Source of the DNA: Streptomyces spirodelae
GTDB lineage: Bacteria > Actinomycetota > Actinomycetes > Streptomycetales > Streptomycetaceae
Reading direction: 5' to 3'
DNA: 64,000 nucleotides
NCBI RefSeq assembly: GCF_017676385.1
Contig: NZ_JAFFZN010000019.1
Span: 90,097-154,096, forward strand
The notes beneath the pieces are model-generated. The model did no database searches, was not told the DNA's origin, and was given only the letters and a program-made list of their open reading frames with translations. Each line of letters starts with the position of its first letter. Position 1 is the first letter of the stretch. A program made the position numbers and the translations under genes. Below are positions 26,928-35,838 of the stretch, piece after piece.

Positions 26928-28994
26928 TCAGCGCAGGACGCGGACGTCCTCGGCCTTGACGAAGGCCACCCGGTGACCGAGCTGGATCTGGTAGTACCGC
27001 TGCTTGCCCCGTACCACCTGGAAGTTCTTCGCGTCCGGGTCGTAGGTGACCGCGTACAGGTACTCGCCCGACGTCTTCAGGCCCGCGACATAGCGCTGCC
27101 CGGCCGCCACCTTGTACGGCAGCGGCGAGAGCGCCTGCACGGGTACGCCCTCGGGGAAGGCGGATGCCTCCGGGTAGGCGCGCCCGTACACCGGGATCTC
27201 GTCCCGCCCGGCACGGGGGGTGATCACGGCGCCCCGTCCCGGAACAGCGGTCGGCTGGTCGGCGGGGTTGTGGAACCACGCCTTCTGGCCGAGGTACCAG
27301 ATCGCCGTCCAGTCGCCCTTCCGGTCCGCCACGGCGTACTGCTGGCCGGTGGTGGCCCGGGCCCCGGTGTCGTTGACCCCCGTGGTCGAGGGCGAGCCGT
27401 CCGGCCGCAGCCCGACGTCCTTGACCAGCGGCGCCGAGGCGTCCGGCGCCTCATGCAGCCGAACGGCGGCCGAGCCGTGCTCCGGGCAGGGCTTGCCCGC
27501 TGACTCACATCCCGTGTACAGCGGCTTGTGCTCGTCGTAGGTGGGCCGGATCGTCACCACGCCGGACCGCGGGCCGGCCTTGGGCGTGAAGGGCTTGCCC
27601 ATCAGCGTGAAGTAGTGCTGCCAGTCCCAGTACGGACCAGGGTCGGTGTGCATGCCCCTGATGCTGGACGCCGTCGGGCCCGGCACATTGTCGTGGCCGA
27701 GGATGTGCTGGCGGTCCAGCGGGATGTCGTACCGCTTGGCGAGGTACTTCACCAGTCGCGCCGAACTGCGGTACATCGCCTCCGTGTACCAGGCGTCCGG
27801 GTCGGTCAGGAAGCCCTCGTGCTCCAGCCCGACCGACTTGGAGTTGACGTACCAGTTACCGGCGTGCCAGGCGGCGTCCTTGTTGCGCACATGCTGCGCC
27901 ACATGGCCGTCGGACGACCGGAGCGTGTAGTTCCACGAGACGTACTTGGGATTGGTCACCAGATCGAGCGTCGTCTCGTAGCTGCCCTCGGTGTCGTGCA
28001 CGACGATGTAGTCGATCTTCTGCGACCGGGGCCGCCGCGCCTTGTCGTGGTTGCCGTAGTCCTCCTCGCCGTTGCTGTCCGTCCACTTCTCGTACGGCGC
28101 CGGGTACCACTCGCAGTCCACGCTGCGCGGGCACTCGGCCCGGCTGTCCGCGTGGCGTGCCCGGTCGGCGGCGGCCGGGACGCGCAGCTTCGGCGTGGCC
28201 CGGAGGGTGACCGACTCGCCGGTGTCGGTGGTGCGGCGCTCACCCTCCCGCAGCACATCGAATACATCGTCGGCGAAGGCCGTGGCGCCCGGGCCGCCCC
28301 GTCCGCCACCCGGGTACGCGGCCACGGCCTCGTACCAGTCGGCGGGCTCGGCGCTCAGCGGGTGGCCCAGCCGCCGCTGGGCGTCCGCCAGCAGCGCGGC
28401 ACCGCCCCGCACATTCGCCGCCGTCGAGGTGCGCAGCCGGCCGGGGGAGACCCCCGTGAGCTCGGCCGCGCGCTCCAGTGTGCGCAGCCGTGCGGGCAGC
28501 TTCCCCGGCCGCTTCGGCGTGGCCGACTCCTCGGCGACCTTGGCGGGGCGCGCGCTGTCGCCCCGGGCGTCCTCGGAACCGGTGTGGCCGTGCTGCCGGG
28601 AGGAGGCCAGCGCGGTACGCGCGTCGGTGAGGTGCATCGGGCCGTAACCGCCCGAGACGCTGGGCGCGCCCTGGTGCGTGTCCCAGCGCGACTGGAGGTA
28701 CGAGACGCCGAGCAGCACCTTCTCGGGCACGTGGTAGCGGTCGGCGGCAGCGGCGAACTGCTGCTGGAGCGTGTCCTGGCGGGGCTGCTCGGCACTCGCG
28801 CTGGTGCCGGCCGCCAGCAACGGCACGACGAGGGCGGTTGCCGCCGCGCCGACGACCGCGCCGCGGGCACCGCGCCGACTGAGGTGTCTGTCGCTGCGTC
28901 TGTCGCTGCGTCTGCCGGTTGGCTTGCCGCCGCTTGTGTCGCTGCGGCCGTCGTCGGCGGTGGTGCTGTCAGGGGCACGGACGGATCGTGGCAA
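26928..28994 (-). CDS. Secreted N-acetylmuramoyl-L-alanine amidase
   Basis: A 688-residue exported peptidoglycan hydrolase. A long basic N-terminus ('SRRGARG', possibly Tat-like) leads to a hydrophobic stretch ending 'AGTSASA', so cleavage is expected near residue 68. A helical domain resembling lytic-transglycosylase scaffolds follows ('LQQQFAAAADRYHVPEKVLLGVSYLQSRWD'). The Amidase_2 domain (about 325-490) has zinc ligands in 'IVVHDTEGS' and 'GHDNVPGPTASS'. The C-terminal 170 residues look like SH3-type repeats. TTG 28994 is accepted because AGGAGG lies 6-7 nt upstream. Confidence 0.9.
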   Translation of the reverse strand: MPRSVRAPDSTTADDGRSDTSGGKPTGRRSDRRSDRHLSRRGARGAVVGAAATALVVPLLAAGTSASAEQPRQDTLQQQFAAAADRYHVPEKVLLGVSYLQSRWDTHQGAPSVSGGYGPMHLTDARTALASSRQHGHTGSEDARGDSARPAKVAEESATPKRPGKLPARLRTLERAAELTGVSPGRLRTSTAANVRGGAALLADAQRRLGHPLSAEPADWYEAVAAYPGGGRGGPGATAFADDVFDVLREGERRTTDTGESVTLRATPKLRVPAAADRARHADSRAECPRSVDCEWYPAPYEKWTDSNGEEDYGNHDKARRPRSQKIDYIVVHDTEGSYETTLDLVTNPKYVSWNYTLRSSDGHVAQHVRNKDAAWHAGNWYVNSKSVGLEHEGFLTDPDAWYTEAMYRSSARLVKYLAKRYDIPLDRQHILGHDNVPGPTASSIRGMHTDPGPYWDWQHYFTLMGKPFTPKAGPRSGVVTIRPTYDEHKPLYTGCESAGKPCPEHGSAAVRLHEAPDASAPLVKDVGLRPDGSPSTTGVNDTGARATTGQQYAVADRKGDWTAIWYLGQKAWFHNPADQPTAVPGRGAVITPRAGRDEIPVYGRAYPEASAFPEGVPVQALSPLPYKVAAGQRYVAGLKTSGEYLYAVTYDPDAKNFQVVRGKQRYYQIQLGHRVAFVKAEDVRVLR

Positions 28995-29162
28995 TGCCGC
29001 CTCCTCGGACTGGGCGCCGTGGGATCACGTGCGCGAGCAGTCCTCAGACGTACCCATTTGCCGACGATCCGTCAATCATTCCGCACGACGCACACATTCG
29101 GCCGACAGACCGGCGGGAAACGTCGCACGTCGACCGGGTGACCGGGTGTGACGGGTACCCGG

Positions 29163-29190
29163 GGCGTCACCGGTGCAGACCGGTGACGCC
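29163..29190. terminator. Perfect 12-bp hairpin terminator
   Basis: GGCGTCACCGGT (29163-29174) pairs fully with ACCGGTGACGCC (29179-29190) around the tetraloop GCAG. It lies just past the stop of the phosphotransferase-fold gene on the minus strand and before the amidase gene, and so would separate the two transcripts. Confidence 0.88.
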
Positions 29191-29225
29191 GCTGCGCCCC
29201 ACCCGATCGGGTGACCTCATCCGGT

Positions 29226-30428
29226 TCAGCGGGTGCCGACCGCGGCACGGACGGCCCGCCGCGCGGTCGCACAGTCGTCGTGCAGCCTGCGCAGCAGCAG
29301 CCGCTGCTCCTCGCCCGTCGGAATCCCACCAGCCCTGACCGCCGCCGCTGCCTCGGCCGCGACCTGCGCCGAGGGCTCCCGCATGGTGCGCTGCACCGCC
29401 ATCTCGTAGGTGCGGATCTCCCTGGTGAGGATCAGCATGAGGTTCACCAGGAACGCGTCCCGTGCCGCGGGGCCGGCCGCCTGGGCGAGCTGGCTGAGCT
29501 GGCGGCGCGCCAGTGGCGCGTCCCCGAGCACCGCCCACAGCGACGCCAGGTCGTAGCCGGGCAGGTACCAGCCGGCGTGTTCCCAGTCGACGAGCGAGGG
29601 CCCCGTCGGACCGAGCATCACGTTGGTCAGCAGGGCGTCCCCGTGGCAGAACTGCCAGGGCACTCCCCGCCGACCGCCGGGGCAGCGGGACTGCGCCAGT
29701 CCGTGCAGCAGCTTCTGCAGGTCGTCCAGGTCCCGGTCGGTCAGCAGCCCCTGCTCGTGGAAGCGGGACAGCCGCGCCGGGTAGTCCAGGGGCCGTTCGA
29801 ACAGCGAGGGCGGCGGCTCCCACTGGTTGACCCGGCGGAAAGCGCCGATCACCGCTCGCAGGTCCGCGTTCGGCGGAGCCTCGAACGGGTGCCGCTGCGC
29901 TGCCGCCACCCTGCCGGGCACCCTTTCGATCACCAATGTGCAGGTGTCCGGGTCGGCGGCGATCAGCCGCGGGGTCCGTACAGGCGGCCGGTGCCGCACG
30001 AACGCGCGATAGGCCGCTATTTCGTGCTGGAAGCGCTCGGCCCAGGCGGGGGAGTGGTCCAGCAGACACTTGGCGATGACGGTGTTGCGGCCCGCTGTTC
30101 CGGCCAGCAGTACCGAGCGCCCTCGCTTCCGCAGCAGTTGGACCGGCGTGAAGTCCGGGCAGATCCGGTGGATCGAGGCGATGGCGGCACGGAGCTGCGC
30201 GCCTTGCTGGCCGGACAAGTCCAGCCTCCCGCTGACGGATTGGGACACGGTACCGGGCGCGCGAAGGCCCATACGTGCGCCGGCGCGCGGGCCGGGCCTG
30301 CCCGGCCCGCGCGAGGGATCGCGCGACGGATCGGGAGCCAGCACTGCCGGTCCCCTTCCGTACGGCTGCGGCGCGGGGGCCGCACTCGGTCGGCGCTGCA
30401 CGGACACGGGGGATGAGGCTGAATACAT
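29226..30428 (-). CDS. Aminoglycoside phosphotransferase-fold kinase
   Basis: A 400-residue small-molecule kinase fold (APH/choline kinase family). After a disordered Pro/Arg-rich N-terminus (about 55 residues) come the N-lobe 'NTVIAKCLL', the Brenner-type catalytic motif 'FCHGDALLTNVML' with Asp, and the metal site 'LVDWEHAGWYLPGYDLASL'. Streptomycetes carry many such chromosomal homologues; most do not confer resistance, so no drug substrate is implied. ATG 30428 is chosen with AAGGGA upstream. It is divergent from the NsdA-type regulator across 249 bp. Confidence 0.85.
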   Translation of the reverse strand: MYSASSPVSVQRRPSAAPAPQPYGRGPAVLAPDPSRDPSRGPGRPGPRAGARMGLRAPGTVSQSVSGRLDLSGQQGAQLRAAIASIHRICPDFTPVQLLRKRGRSVLLAGTAGRNTVIAKCLLDHSPAWAERFQHEIAAYRAFVRHRPPVRTPRLIAADPDTCTLVIERVPGRVAAAQRHPFEAPPNADLRAVIGAFRRVNQWEPPPSLFERPLDYPARLSRFHEQGLLTDRDLDDLQKLLHGLAQSRCPGGRRGVPWQFCHGDALLTNVMLGPTGPSLVDWEHAGWYLPGYDLASLWAVLGDAPLARRQLSQLAQAAGPAARDAFLVNLMLILTREIRTYEMAVQRTMREPSAQVAAEAAAAVRAGGIPTGEEQRLLLRRLHDDCATARRAVRAAVGTR

Positions 30429-30677
30429 GGGCGCGCGAGATCCCTTCGTGTGCCGACGGGTTTCCGCGCCTCCCCGGCGATCCGTCCAGAGCCTGTGCAC
30501 CCTGGGGAATGCCGGCCGGACGGCAGCGACCGGGGTGGCGCGTTCCTACAGGACACCCCGGCGCGGGTGGCACACCATCTGGCGGACCCTGGCGAACCCT
30601 GGCGAATGCGCTCGGGGCCGCCGTACCGACCCGTACGGAAGCTACTGTCAACACAGCCGAGAACCTGGGGGCTTGAT

Positions 30678-32243
30678 GTGACAAAGGGACCCAACGCACG
30701 TCTCGCGGACCTCTTCGCCCTGGCCGGCTGGTCGAAGGGCGAGCTCGCCCGGCTGGTCAACCGGCAGGCCGCGGCGATGGGATACGCGCAGCTGGCGACG
30801 GACACCTCACGGGTGCGGCGTTGGATCGACACGGGGGAGACCCCGCGCGATCCGGTGCCCAAGGTGCTGGCGTCCCTGTTCACCGAGCGACTCGGCCGTG
30901 TCGTGACCATCGAGGACCTCGGGTTCACCAGGCCGGGACAGGCAGCTCAGTCGGAGCCCGTCGAAGGGCTGCCCCTGCCGTCCGGACAGATCGCCGCGGT
31001 CCTCACCGAATTCACGGGAATGGACCTCATGCTCAACCGACGCGGCTTGGTGGGTGCGGGCGCCGCGCTCGCCGCAGGATCGGCACTCAGCAGTGCCATG
31101 CACAACTGGCTCAGCACGGACCCGGCGAGGGCCGCTGCGCGGGGTGCCGCAGGAGGGCCCCAGGCCGTAGCGGCCGGACACTCGTCCTACGACCGCTACG
31201 AGGCAGCCCCGGTGGGGCTACAGGAGATCGAGGCGCTGGAGCACTCCGTCGAGGTCTTCCGCGCCTGGGACGCCGCGCGTGGCGGCGGCCTCCAGCGCAA
31301 GGCCGTGGTGGGCCAGCTCAACGAGGTGGGCGGGATGCTCTCCTACCACCACCCCGAGCCGCTGCGGCGCCGTCTGTGGGGCGTCGCGGCCAATCTCGCG
31401 GTGCTCGCGGGCTGGATGTCGCACGACGTCGGCCTGGAGCCCACCGCGCAGAAGTATTTCGTGATCGCCGCGCACGCGGCGCGGGAGGGCGGTGACCGGC
31501 CGCGCGCCGGCGAGGCCCTCTCGCGCGCCGCCCGGCAGATGGTGCACCTGGGCCGTCCCGACGACGCGCTCGACCTGGTGCAGCTCGCCCAGTCCGGCTC
31601 CGGTGACGAGGCGCTGCCCCGCACCCGCGCCATGTTCCGCACCATCGAGGCGTGGGCGCAGGCGTCCATGGGCCGTGGCCAGGAGATGCGGCGCACCCTC
31701 GGCCAGGCCGAGGAGCTGTTCGCCTCGGACAAAGGCGATGTGTCGCCGCCCAGTTGGATGCAGATGTTCGACGAGGCCGACCTGTACGGTATGGAGGCGC
31801 TGGCCTTCCGTACGCTCGCCGACCACGAGCCCGTCGCGGCCCGGACGGCTGAACAGCACGCCAAACGGGCCCTGGCGCTCCGTGCGGACGGACGGCAGCG
31901 CTCCCAGATCTTCGACTACATCTCGATGGCCTCGGCCTGCTTCATCTCCGACGACCCGGAGCAGGCGGACCGCTACGCCCGCCTGGCGCTGCTGTCCATC
32001 AACGAGAACTCCTCGCACCGCACCTGGGACCGGCTGCGCGAGATGTACCGGCTCACCGGCCAGTACGCCGGTTACGGGAAGATCGAGGAGTTGCGCGCGG
32101 AGATCCAGGAGGCGCTGCCCCGGGCGCCGAAACCCTCGCGGAGCGGCAGAGGTCTCAAGGACGCCGACGAGCTGAAGCGGGCACCCGGCGACATCCGGGA
32201 CATCCGCAGCGCACGTGGCTCCAGAGGAGTCAGGTCCGTGTGA
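30678..32243 (+). CDS. NsdA/NsdB-type TPR regulator of development
   Basis: A 521-residue protein very like NsdA, a negative regulator of sporulation and antibiotic production in Streptomyces. The N-terminal HTH-like block 'LAGWSKGELARLVNRQAAAMG...SRVRRWIDTGE' (about 11-55) is followed by 'MDLMLNRRGLVGAGAALAAGS' and by helical TPR-type repeats over residues 180-490. Several paralogues exist per genome, so I do not assign nsdA itself. GTG 30678 is the first plausible start in frame with family-like sequence. It converges on a SpoIIE-type phosphatase. Confidence 0.85.
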   Translation: MTKGPNARLADLFALAGWSKGELARLVNRQAAAMGYAQLATDTSRVRRWIDTGETPRDPVPKVLASLFTERLGRVVTIEDLGFTRPGQAAQSEPVEGLPLPSGQIAAVLTEFTGMDLMLNRRGLVGAGAALAAGSALSSAMHNWLSTDPARAAARGAAGGPQAVAAGHSSYDRYEAAPVGLQEIEALEHSVEVFRAWDAARGGGLQRKAVVGQLNEVGGMLSYHHPEPLRRRLWGVAANLAVLAGWMSHDVGLEPTAQKYFVIAAHAAREGGDRPRAGEALSRAARQMVHLGRPDDALDLVQLAQSGSGDEALPRTRAMFRTIEAWAQASMGRGQEMRRTLGQAEELFASDKGDVSPPSWMQMFDEADLYGMEALAFRTLADHEPVAARTAEQHAKRALALRADGRQRSQIFDYISMASACFISDDPEQADRYARLALLSINENSSHRTWDRLREMYRLTGQYAGYGKIEELRAEIQEALPRAPKPSRSGRGLKDADELKRAPGDIRDIRSARGSRGVRSV

Positions 32244-32294
32244 GGCGGCAGCGGGCGTGAGTCGGAGGGCCTCGGCGGGCCGGGCCGACTCACC

Positions 32295-32328
32295 GGCTCA
32301 CCGCACCACGCGGCTCACCGCACCACGC
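32295..32328. repeat. 17-bp tandem duplication between converging genes
   Basis: GGCTCACCGCACCACGC occurs twice back to back (32295-32311 and 32312-32328) in the 113-bp gap between the NsdA-type gene and the phosphatase gene. No coding role is seen. Confidence 0.85.
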
Positions 32329-32356
32329 GCGCCCACCGGGACAGCCGCGCTGCGGT

Positions 32357-33934
32357 TCACGGCGTCACGCGGGCGACCAGGACGCAGGCGTCGTCCTCGC
32401 GCTCCCGGTCGGCGAACTCCTCCGCGACCACCCGGACGCACTCCTGCGCGGAGCCGGCCGTGGCGAACCGCGCTGCCAGGCCCAGCATGCGGGCACTGCC
32501 CGCGTGGAGTCCCGGCTTACGGGGCACACCGTCCCCCGGCTCCGCGCCCGTAGGCGCTTCCTGCGCGTCGTCGGGCGCCAGCCCGTCGGTGTGCAGCACC
32601 AGCAGATCGCCGGGCCGCAGCCGTTCGGTGCGCTGTTCGTACGTCGCTCCTGAAGTGACGCCCAGCAGCACGCCCTCGGGGCGCCGCAGCACTCTTCCCG
32701 CGCCGTCCCGGAACAGCAGCGGCGCCGGGTGGCCCGCCTGCGCCCAGGTGAGCGTGCACGAGCGCGGCTCGTAGCGGCAGCACAGGGCGCTGCCCAGGGA
32801 CGGCTGAGCCGAGGAGTCGAGCAACTGGTTGAGATGCTCTATCAGCGCGTCGGGCCGCACACCCGCCAGCGCCATCCCGCGCACGGCACCCAGCAGCATG
32901 GCCATGCCGGAGGTCGCGGTGACACCGTGCCCCGTCAGATCGCCGGCCGTCAGCAGCGTGGCACCGTCCGGCAGCTCCATCGCGTCGTACCAGTCGCCGC
33001 CGATCAGCGCGCTGGAGGCGGACGGCAGATAGTGCGCCGCCAGGTCGAGCGCTCCGGTGACACGCTCGTCGCCGTGCGGGAACCGGAGGGAGCCGCGCCA
33101 GGGCGGCAGCACGGCTTCCTGCAGCTCGACGGCGAGCCTGCGTTCGGTCTGCGCGATGTGCCGCTCGCGCTGGAGGTGGTCCCGGCTCTCGTGCACCGCG
33201 TGCTCACTGCGCCGCAGTTCGCTGACGTCCCGCACCACCGCCCACATCGAGGCGGTGCCCCCGTCGTCGTCGAGCACGGGCTCGCCGACCATGTGGACCG
33301 TCCGCACGGAGCCGTCGGGCCGCACCAGACGGAACTCGCGGTCGATCGCCCTGCCGTCCACCAGGCAGTCGGTGAACGCGGTGGCGAGCGCGGTCTGGTC
33401 CTCCGGGACGACCCAGGAGGGCAGCTCGTCCAGGGTGAGGGGGCCGTCCTCCTCGGTCCTGCCGAAGATCCGGAAGAGCTCGGGGGACCAGGCCACCCCG
33501 TCGGTCAGCAGGTTCCACTCGGCGCTGCCGACCCGGCCCACCAGCTCGGAGGGCCGCTCCCGGTCCGGCGACGGATGCGTGCCGTAGGCGGCGCCGGGCG
33601 TCCGCTCGGATGTCGGGCCGGGCGGCTGATCGGCGGATGGCCACGCCCTGGGGGCCTCGGGGGGCATGCCCGCGCGTAATTGGTCGAGCTGGCTGCCCAG
33701 GTCGTCGAGTTGGTGCACGGCCAGTTCGCACAGCGCGCGCTGCCACCGCGTGCGCGGGTCCGCACCGGCCACCCCGGGGTCCGGCTCGGTCCCTCGGCCC
33801 GCGCTCCCTCCAGCGCCCCGCCGCACCGCGTCGAGGCGGCCGCGCAGGGTGCGCGCCTGGCTGATCAGGGCATCCAGCGTGCCGGGGTCCGGTGGCTGCG
33901 GTGCTGAGCGGTCCGCATGGAGATGGGAGGCCAT
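32357..33934 (-). CDS. PAS domain-SpoIIE type PP2C phosphatase
   Basis: A 525-residue signalling phosphatase. An N-terminal helical region is followed by a PAS domain (about 135-255, 'WNLLTDGVAWSPELFRIFGRTEEDGPLTLDEL') and a SpoIIE/RsbU PP2C domain (about 300-520) with metal-binding 'IGGDWYDAMELPDG', 'AGDLTGHGV' and 'LHTDGL'. Such proteins usually dephosphorylate an anti-anti-sigma factor in SigF/SigB-like partner switches; none is encoded here. ATG 33934 has GGAG 6 nt upstream. No membrane helix, so it is a cytosolic sensor. Confidence 0.92.
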   Translation of the reverse strand: MASHLHADRSAPQPPDPGTLDALISQARTLRGRLDAVRRGAGGSAGRGTEPDPGVAGADPRTRWQRALCELAVHQLDDLGSQLDQLRAGMPPEAPRAWPSADQPPGPTSERTPGAAYGTHPSPDRERPSELVGRVGSAEWNLLTDGVAWSPELFRIFGRTEEDGPLTLDELPSWVVPEDQTALATAFTDCLVDGRAIDREFRLVRPDGSVRTVHMVGEPVLDDDGGTASMWAVVRDVSELRRSEHAVHESRDHLQRERHIAQTERRLAVELQEAVLPPWRGSLRFPHGDERVTGALDLAAHYLPSASSALIGGDWYDAMELPDGATLLTAGDLTGHGVTATSGMAMLLGAVRGMALAGVRPDALIEHLNQLLDSSAQPSLGSALCCRYEPRSCTLTWAQAGHPAPLLFRDGAGRVLRRPEGVLLGVTSGATYEQRTERLRPGDLLVLHTDGLAPDDAQEAPTGAEPGDGVPRKPGLHAGSARMLGLAARFATAGSAQECVRVVAEEFADREREDDACVLVARVTP

Positions 33935-34032
33935 AGAGAACTCCGATACGGGGGAGAGTCGGTTACGACTGTGACACAGCCCGCGACTGCCCGTAAGGGA
34001 TTCGGCCACACTCGATGCGGTGGTGCTGCTGT

Positions 34033-34065
34033 CATATGTCCCGGTGAGTCGCCGGCATATGTCCC
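34033..34065. repeat. Direct repeat CATATGTCCC, 23-bp period
   Basis: CATATGTCCC occurs at 34033-34042 and 34056-34065 in the 291-bp divergent region between the phosphatase and the HEAT-repeat gene. Such AT-containing pairs in a GC-rich spacer often mark operators. A TAGGCT (34104) and a TTGACC (34117) lie just downstream. Confidence 0.5.
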
Positions 34066-34225
34066 TGGAGGGCCGCGGGGTCGGCGGAATCTTTGCTTCC
34101 GGGTAGGCTCCAGCTCTTGACCGGGGCGCCCGCTCCCAAAGGTAAAACGCAGGAGTAGAACCGCGGTCACCGGCAAGAATGCCCGGCAACGGAAATCCCG
34201 TTGCCAGTCGAATACCCCGCACCGG

Positions 34226-35716
34226 ATGCTGACTCTTATGTTCGTCGATTCCGTCGATTCAGACATAGCGCCCAGCGGCACGCTGCTCGGCCTCCTCCAG
34301 AGGGGCCGCGGCGACGGGACGCTGCACGCCCTCGCGGCGCCGCGCGCCGAGGCGCTCAGCGCGCTGCGGCACTGCGTCCTGCACGACCCCAGGCGCGACT
34401 GGCAGATCGAACACCGCTCCCTGTACTACGCCCGTCTGCACAGGGAGCTGGACGCCGGGCTCGACGACCTCGCCGCACACCTGTTCGACCCCGCCGACCT
34501 GCTGTGCACCCCCGAAGAGGCCGAGGTCCGCACCGGCCTCGCGCTCTCCGTCCTCGGCCACCTCGCCTCCTACGCGGCCGCCCAGGGCGAGAGCTGGCAG
34601 GAGAACGCCCCCCTGCGGCTGCTGCGCCGCTATGCCACCACCGGCACGAACTGGCAGTGGGCCCTCGATGAACTCGCCGTTCGCGACGACGACGCCGGGC
34701 TGCGCCCCCTGGGACCGGCCATCCTGGCCCGCTTCCCGCAGACCCCCGAGGGCGACGCCGAACTCGCCGCGGCCGCTCGTGACGCCTTCGAGCCCCGGCC
34801 CTGGCGGCTGTGGGCCGAGGACTCCGCACACCCCGAGCAGGCCGACCGGCTGCGGCGCGCCCGGGAATGCCGCTCCTTCGACCGCTGGCAGCGCCAGCTC
34901 CGCACTCCCGGACCCCGTCCGGGCTGGAGCGTGCGCGAGATCCTCCAATGGGCCCAGGACGGCTACGAACAGCACCCACGCCAGCACCGTGAGGCTCCGG
35001 CGGCACGCTGTCTGTCCGCCGTCGCAGGACCCGAGGACAGGCCGCTGCTGCTGGACGCCGCACGCGGCCCCCAGGAGGCCGCACGGGCCGCAGCCCTGCG
35101 CCACCTCGCCGACCGGAACGATCCGGAGGTGCTCGACCTGATCGAGAGGGCCGCCGCCGACCCGTGTGAGACCGTCGCACAAGCCGCGGTCTCCTCCTTC
35201 GCCCGTATGCGGTCCCTGGCAGCGCTGGAGCGGGCCAGGCGGTGGACCGCGGCAGCCGAGGGCACCCTGCCGCCCGGGCTGGCAACCGCCGCGGCCGAAA
35301 TGCTCGCCTGCCGGGGCGGCGAGCAGGACGCCGACTCCGTCCTCGCCGCACTGCGCCGCACCATCCGTCTGGAGGGCCCCGACAGCCCGGCCCTGTGGCC
35401 GCTCGTGGACGGTGCCGGACGCCTGTCCATCGGCTGCGCGGCCCCCGTGCTGCGGCACATCTACCGCGAGACCGCCTCCTCCCAGCTGCGCGGGCGGACC
35501 GCCCGCTCGCTCGCCGCCACCGACCCGTCCTTCCCCGCCGGGTTCGCCATCGAGTGCCTGTGGGACTGCGAGGAGTCCACCCGCCAGGTCGCCGCCGAGT
35601 GCGCCGCCACCGGGGACGCGCGGGTGGTGGAGCGGCTGCGGCGGCTCGCCGCCGACCCGGCCGAGGAGGACGGAGTCCAGACCATCATCCGCGGCCGCCT
35701 CACCCCGCCCGCGTAG
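34226..35716 (+). CDS. HEAT-repeat protein
   Basis: A 496-residue all-helical soluble protein. The C-terminal half shows HEAT-like repeats ('PEDRPLLLDAARGPQEAARAAALRHLADRNDPEVLDLIERAAADPCETVAQAAVSSFARM'), a protein-interaction scaffold. The N-terminal half is also helical with no motif I recognise. No signal peptide or membrane segment. The role is unknown; it stands alone between a phosphatase and the hydantoinase gene. The start is uncertain: an ATG four codons later (34238) is equally possible. Confidence 0.75.
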   Translation: MLTLMFVDSVDSDIAPSGTLLGLLQRGRGDGTLHALAAPRAEALSALRHCVLHDPRRDWQIEHRSLYYARLHRELDAGLDDLAAHLFDPADLLCTPEEAEVRTGLALSVLGHLASYAAAQGESWQENAPLRLLRRYATTGTNWQWALDELAVRDDDAGLRPLGPAILARFPQTPEGDAELAAAARDAFEPRPWRLWAEDSAHPEQADRLRRARECRSFDRWQRQLRTPGPRPGWSVREILQWAQDGYEQHPRQHREAPAARCLSAVAGPEDRPLLLDAARGPQEAARAAALRHLADRNDPEVLDLIERAAADPCETVAQAAVSSFARMRSLAALERARRWTAAAEGTLPPGLATAAAEMLACRGGEQDADSVLAALRRTIRLEGPDSPALWPLVDGAGRLSIGCAAPVLRHIYRETASSQLRGRTARSLAATDPSFPAGFAIECLWDCEESTRQVAAECAATGDARVVERLRRLAADPAEEDGVQTIIRGRLTPPA

Positions 35717-35838
35717 GCCGCCCCCGCGGAGCCTGTCCCGGTGAGGCGATGCCTCTGACGGGGTACGCGTCCCTCCCGCTGTGCTGTCCGGGTACGCAGG
35801 ACGCGGCGGGCCCGGCCCGACCGGGGCACCATGGGTGG

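Noticed and set aside
29226..30428. Aminoglycoside resistance gene
   Set aside because: Only the APH fold is seen; such homologues are common in streptomycete chromosomes and no resistance-type context is present.
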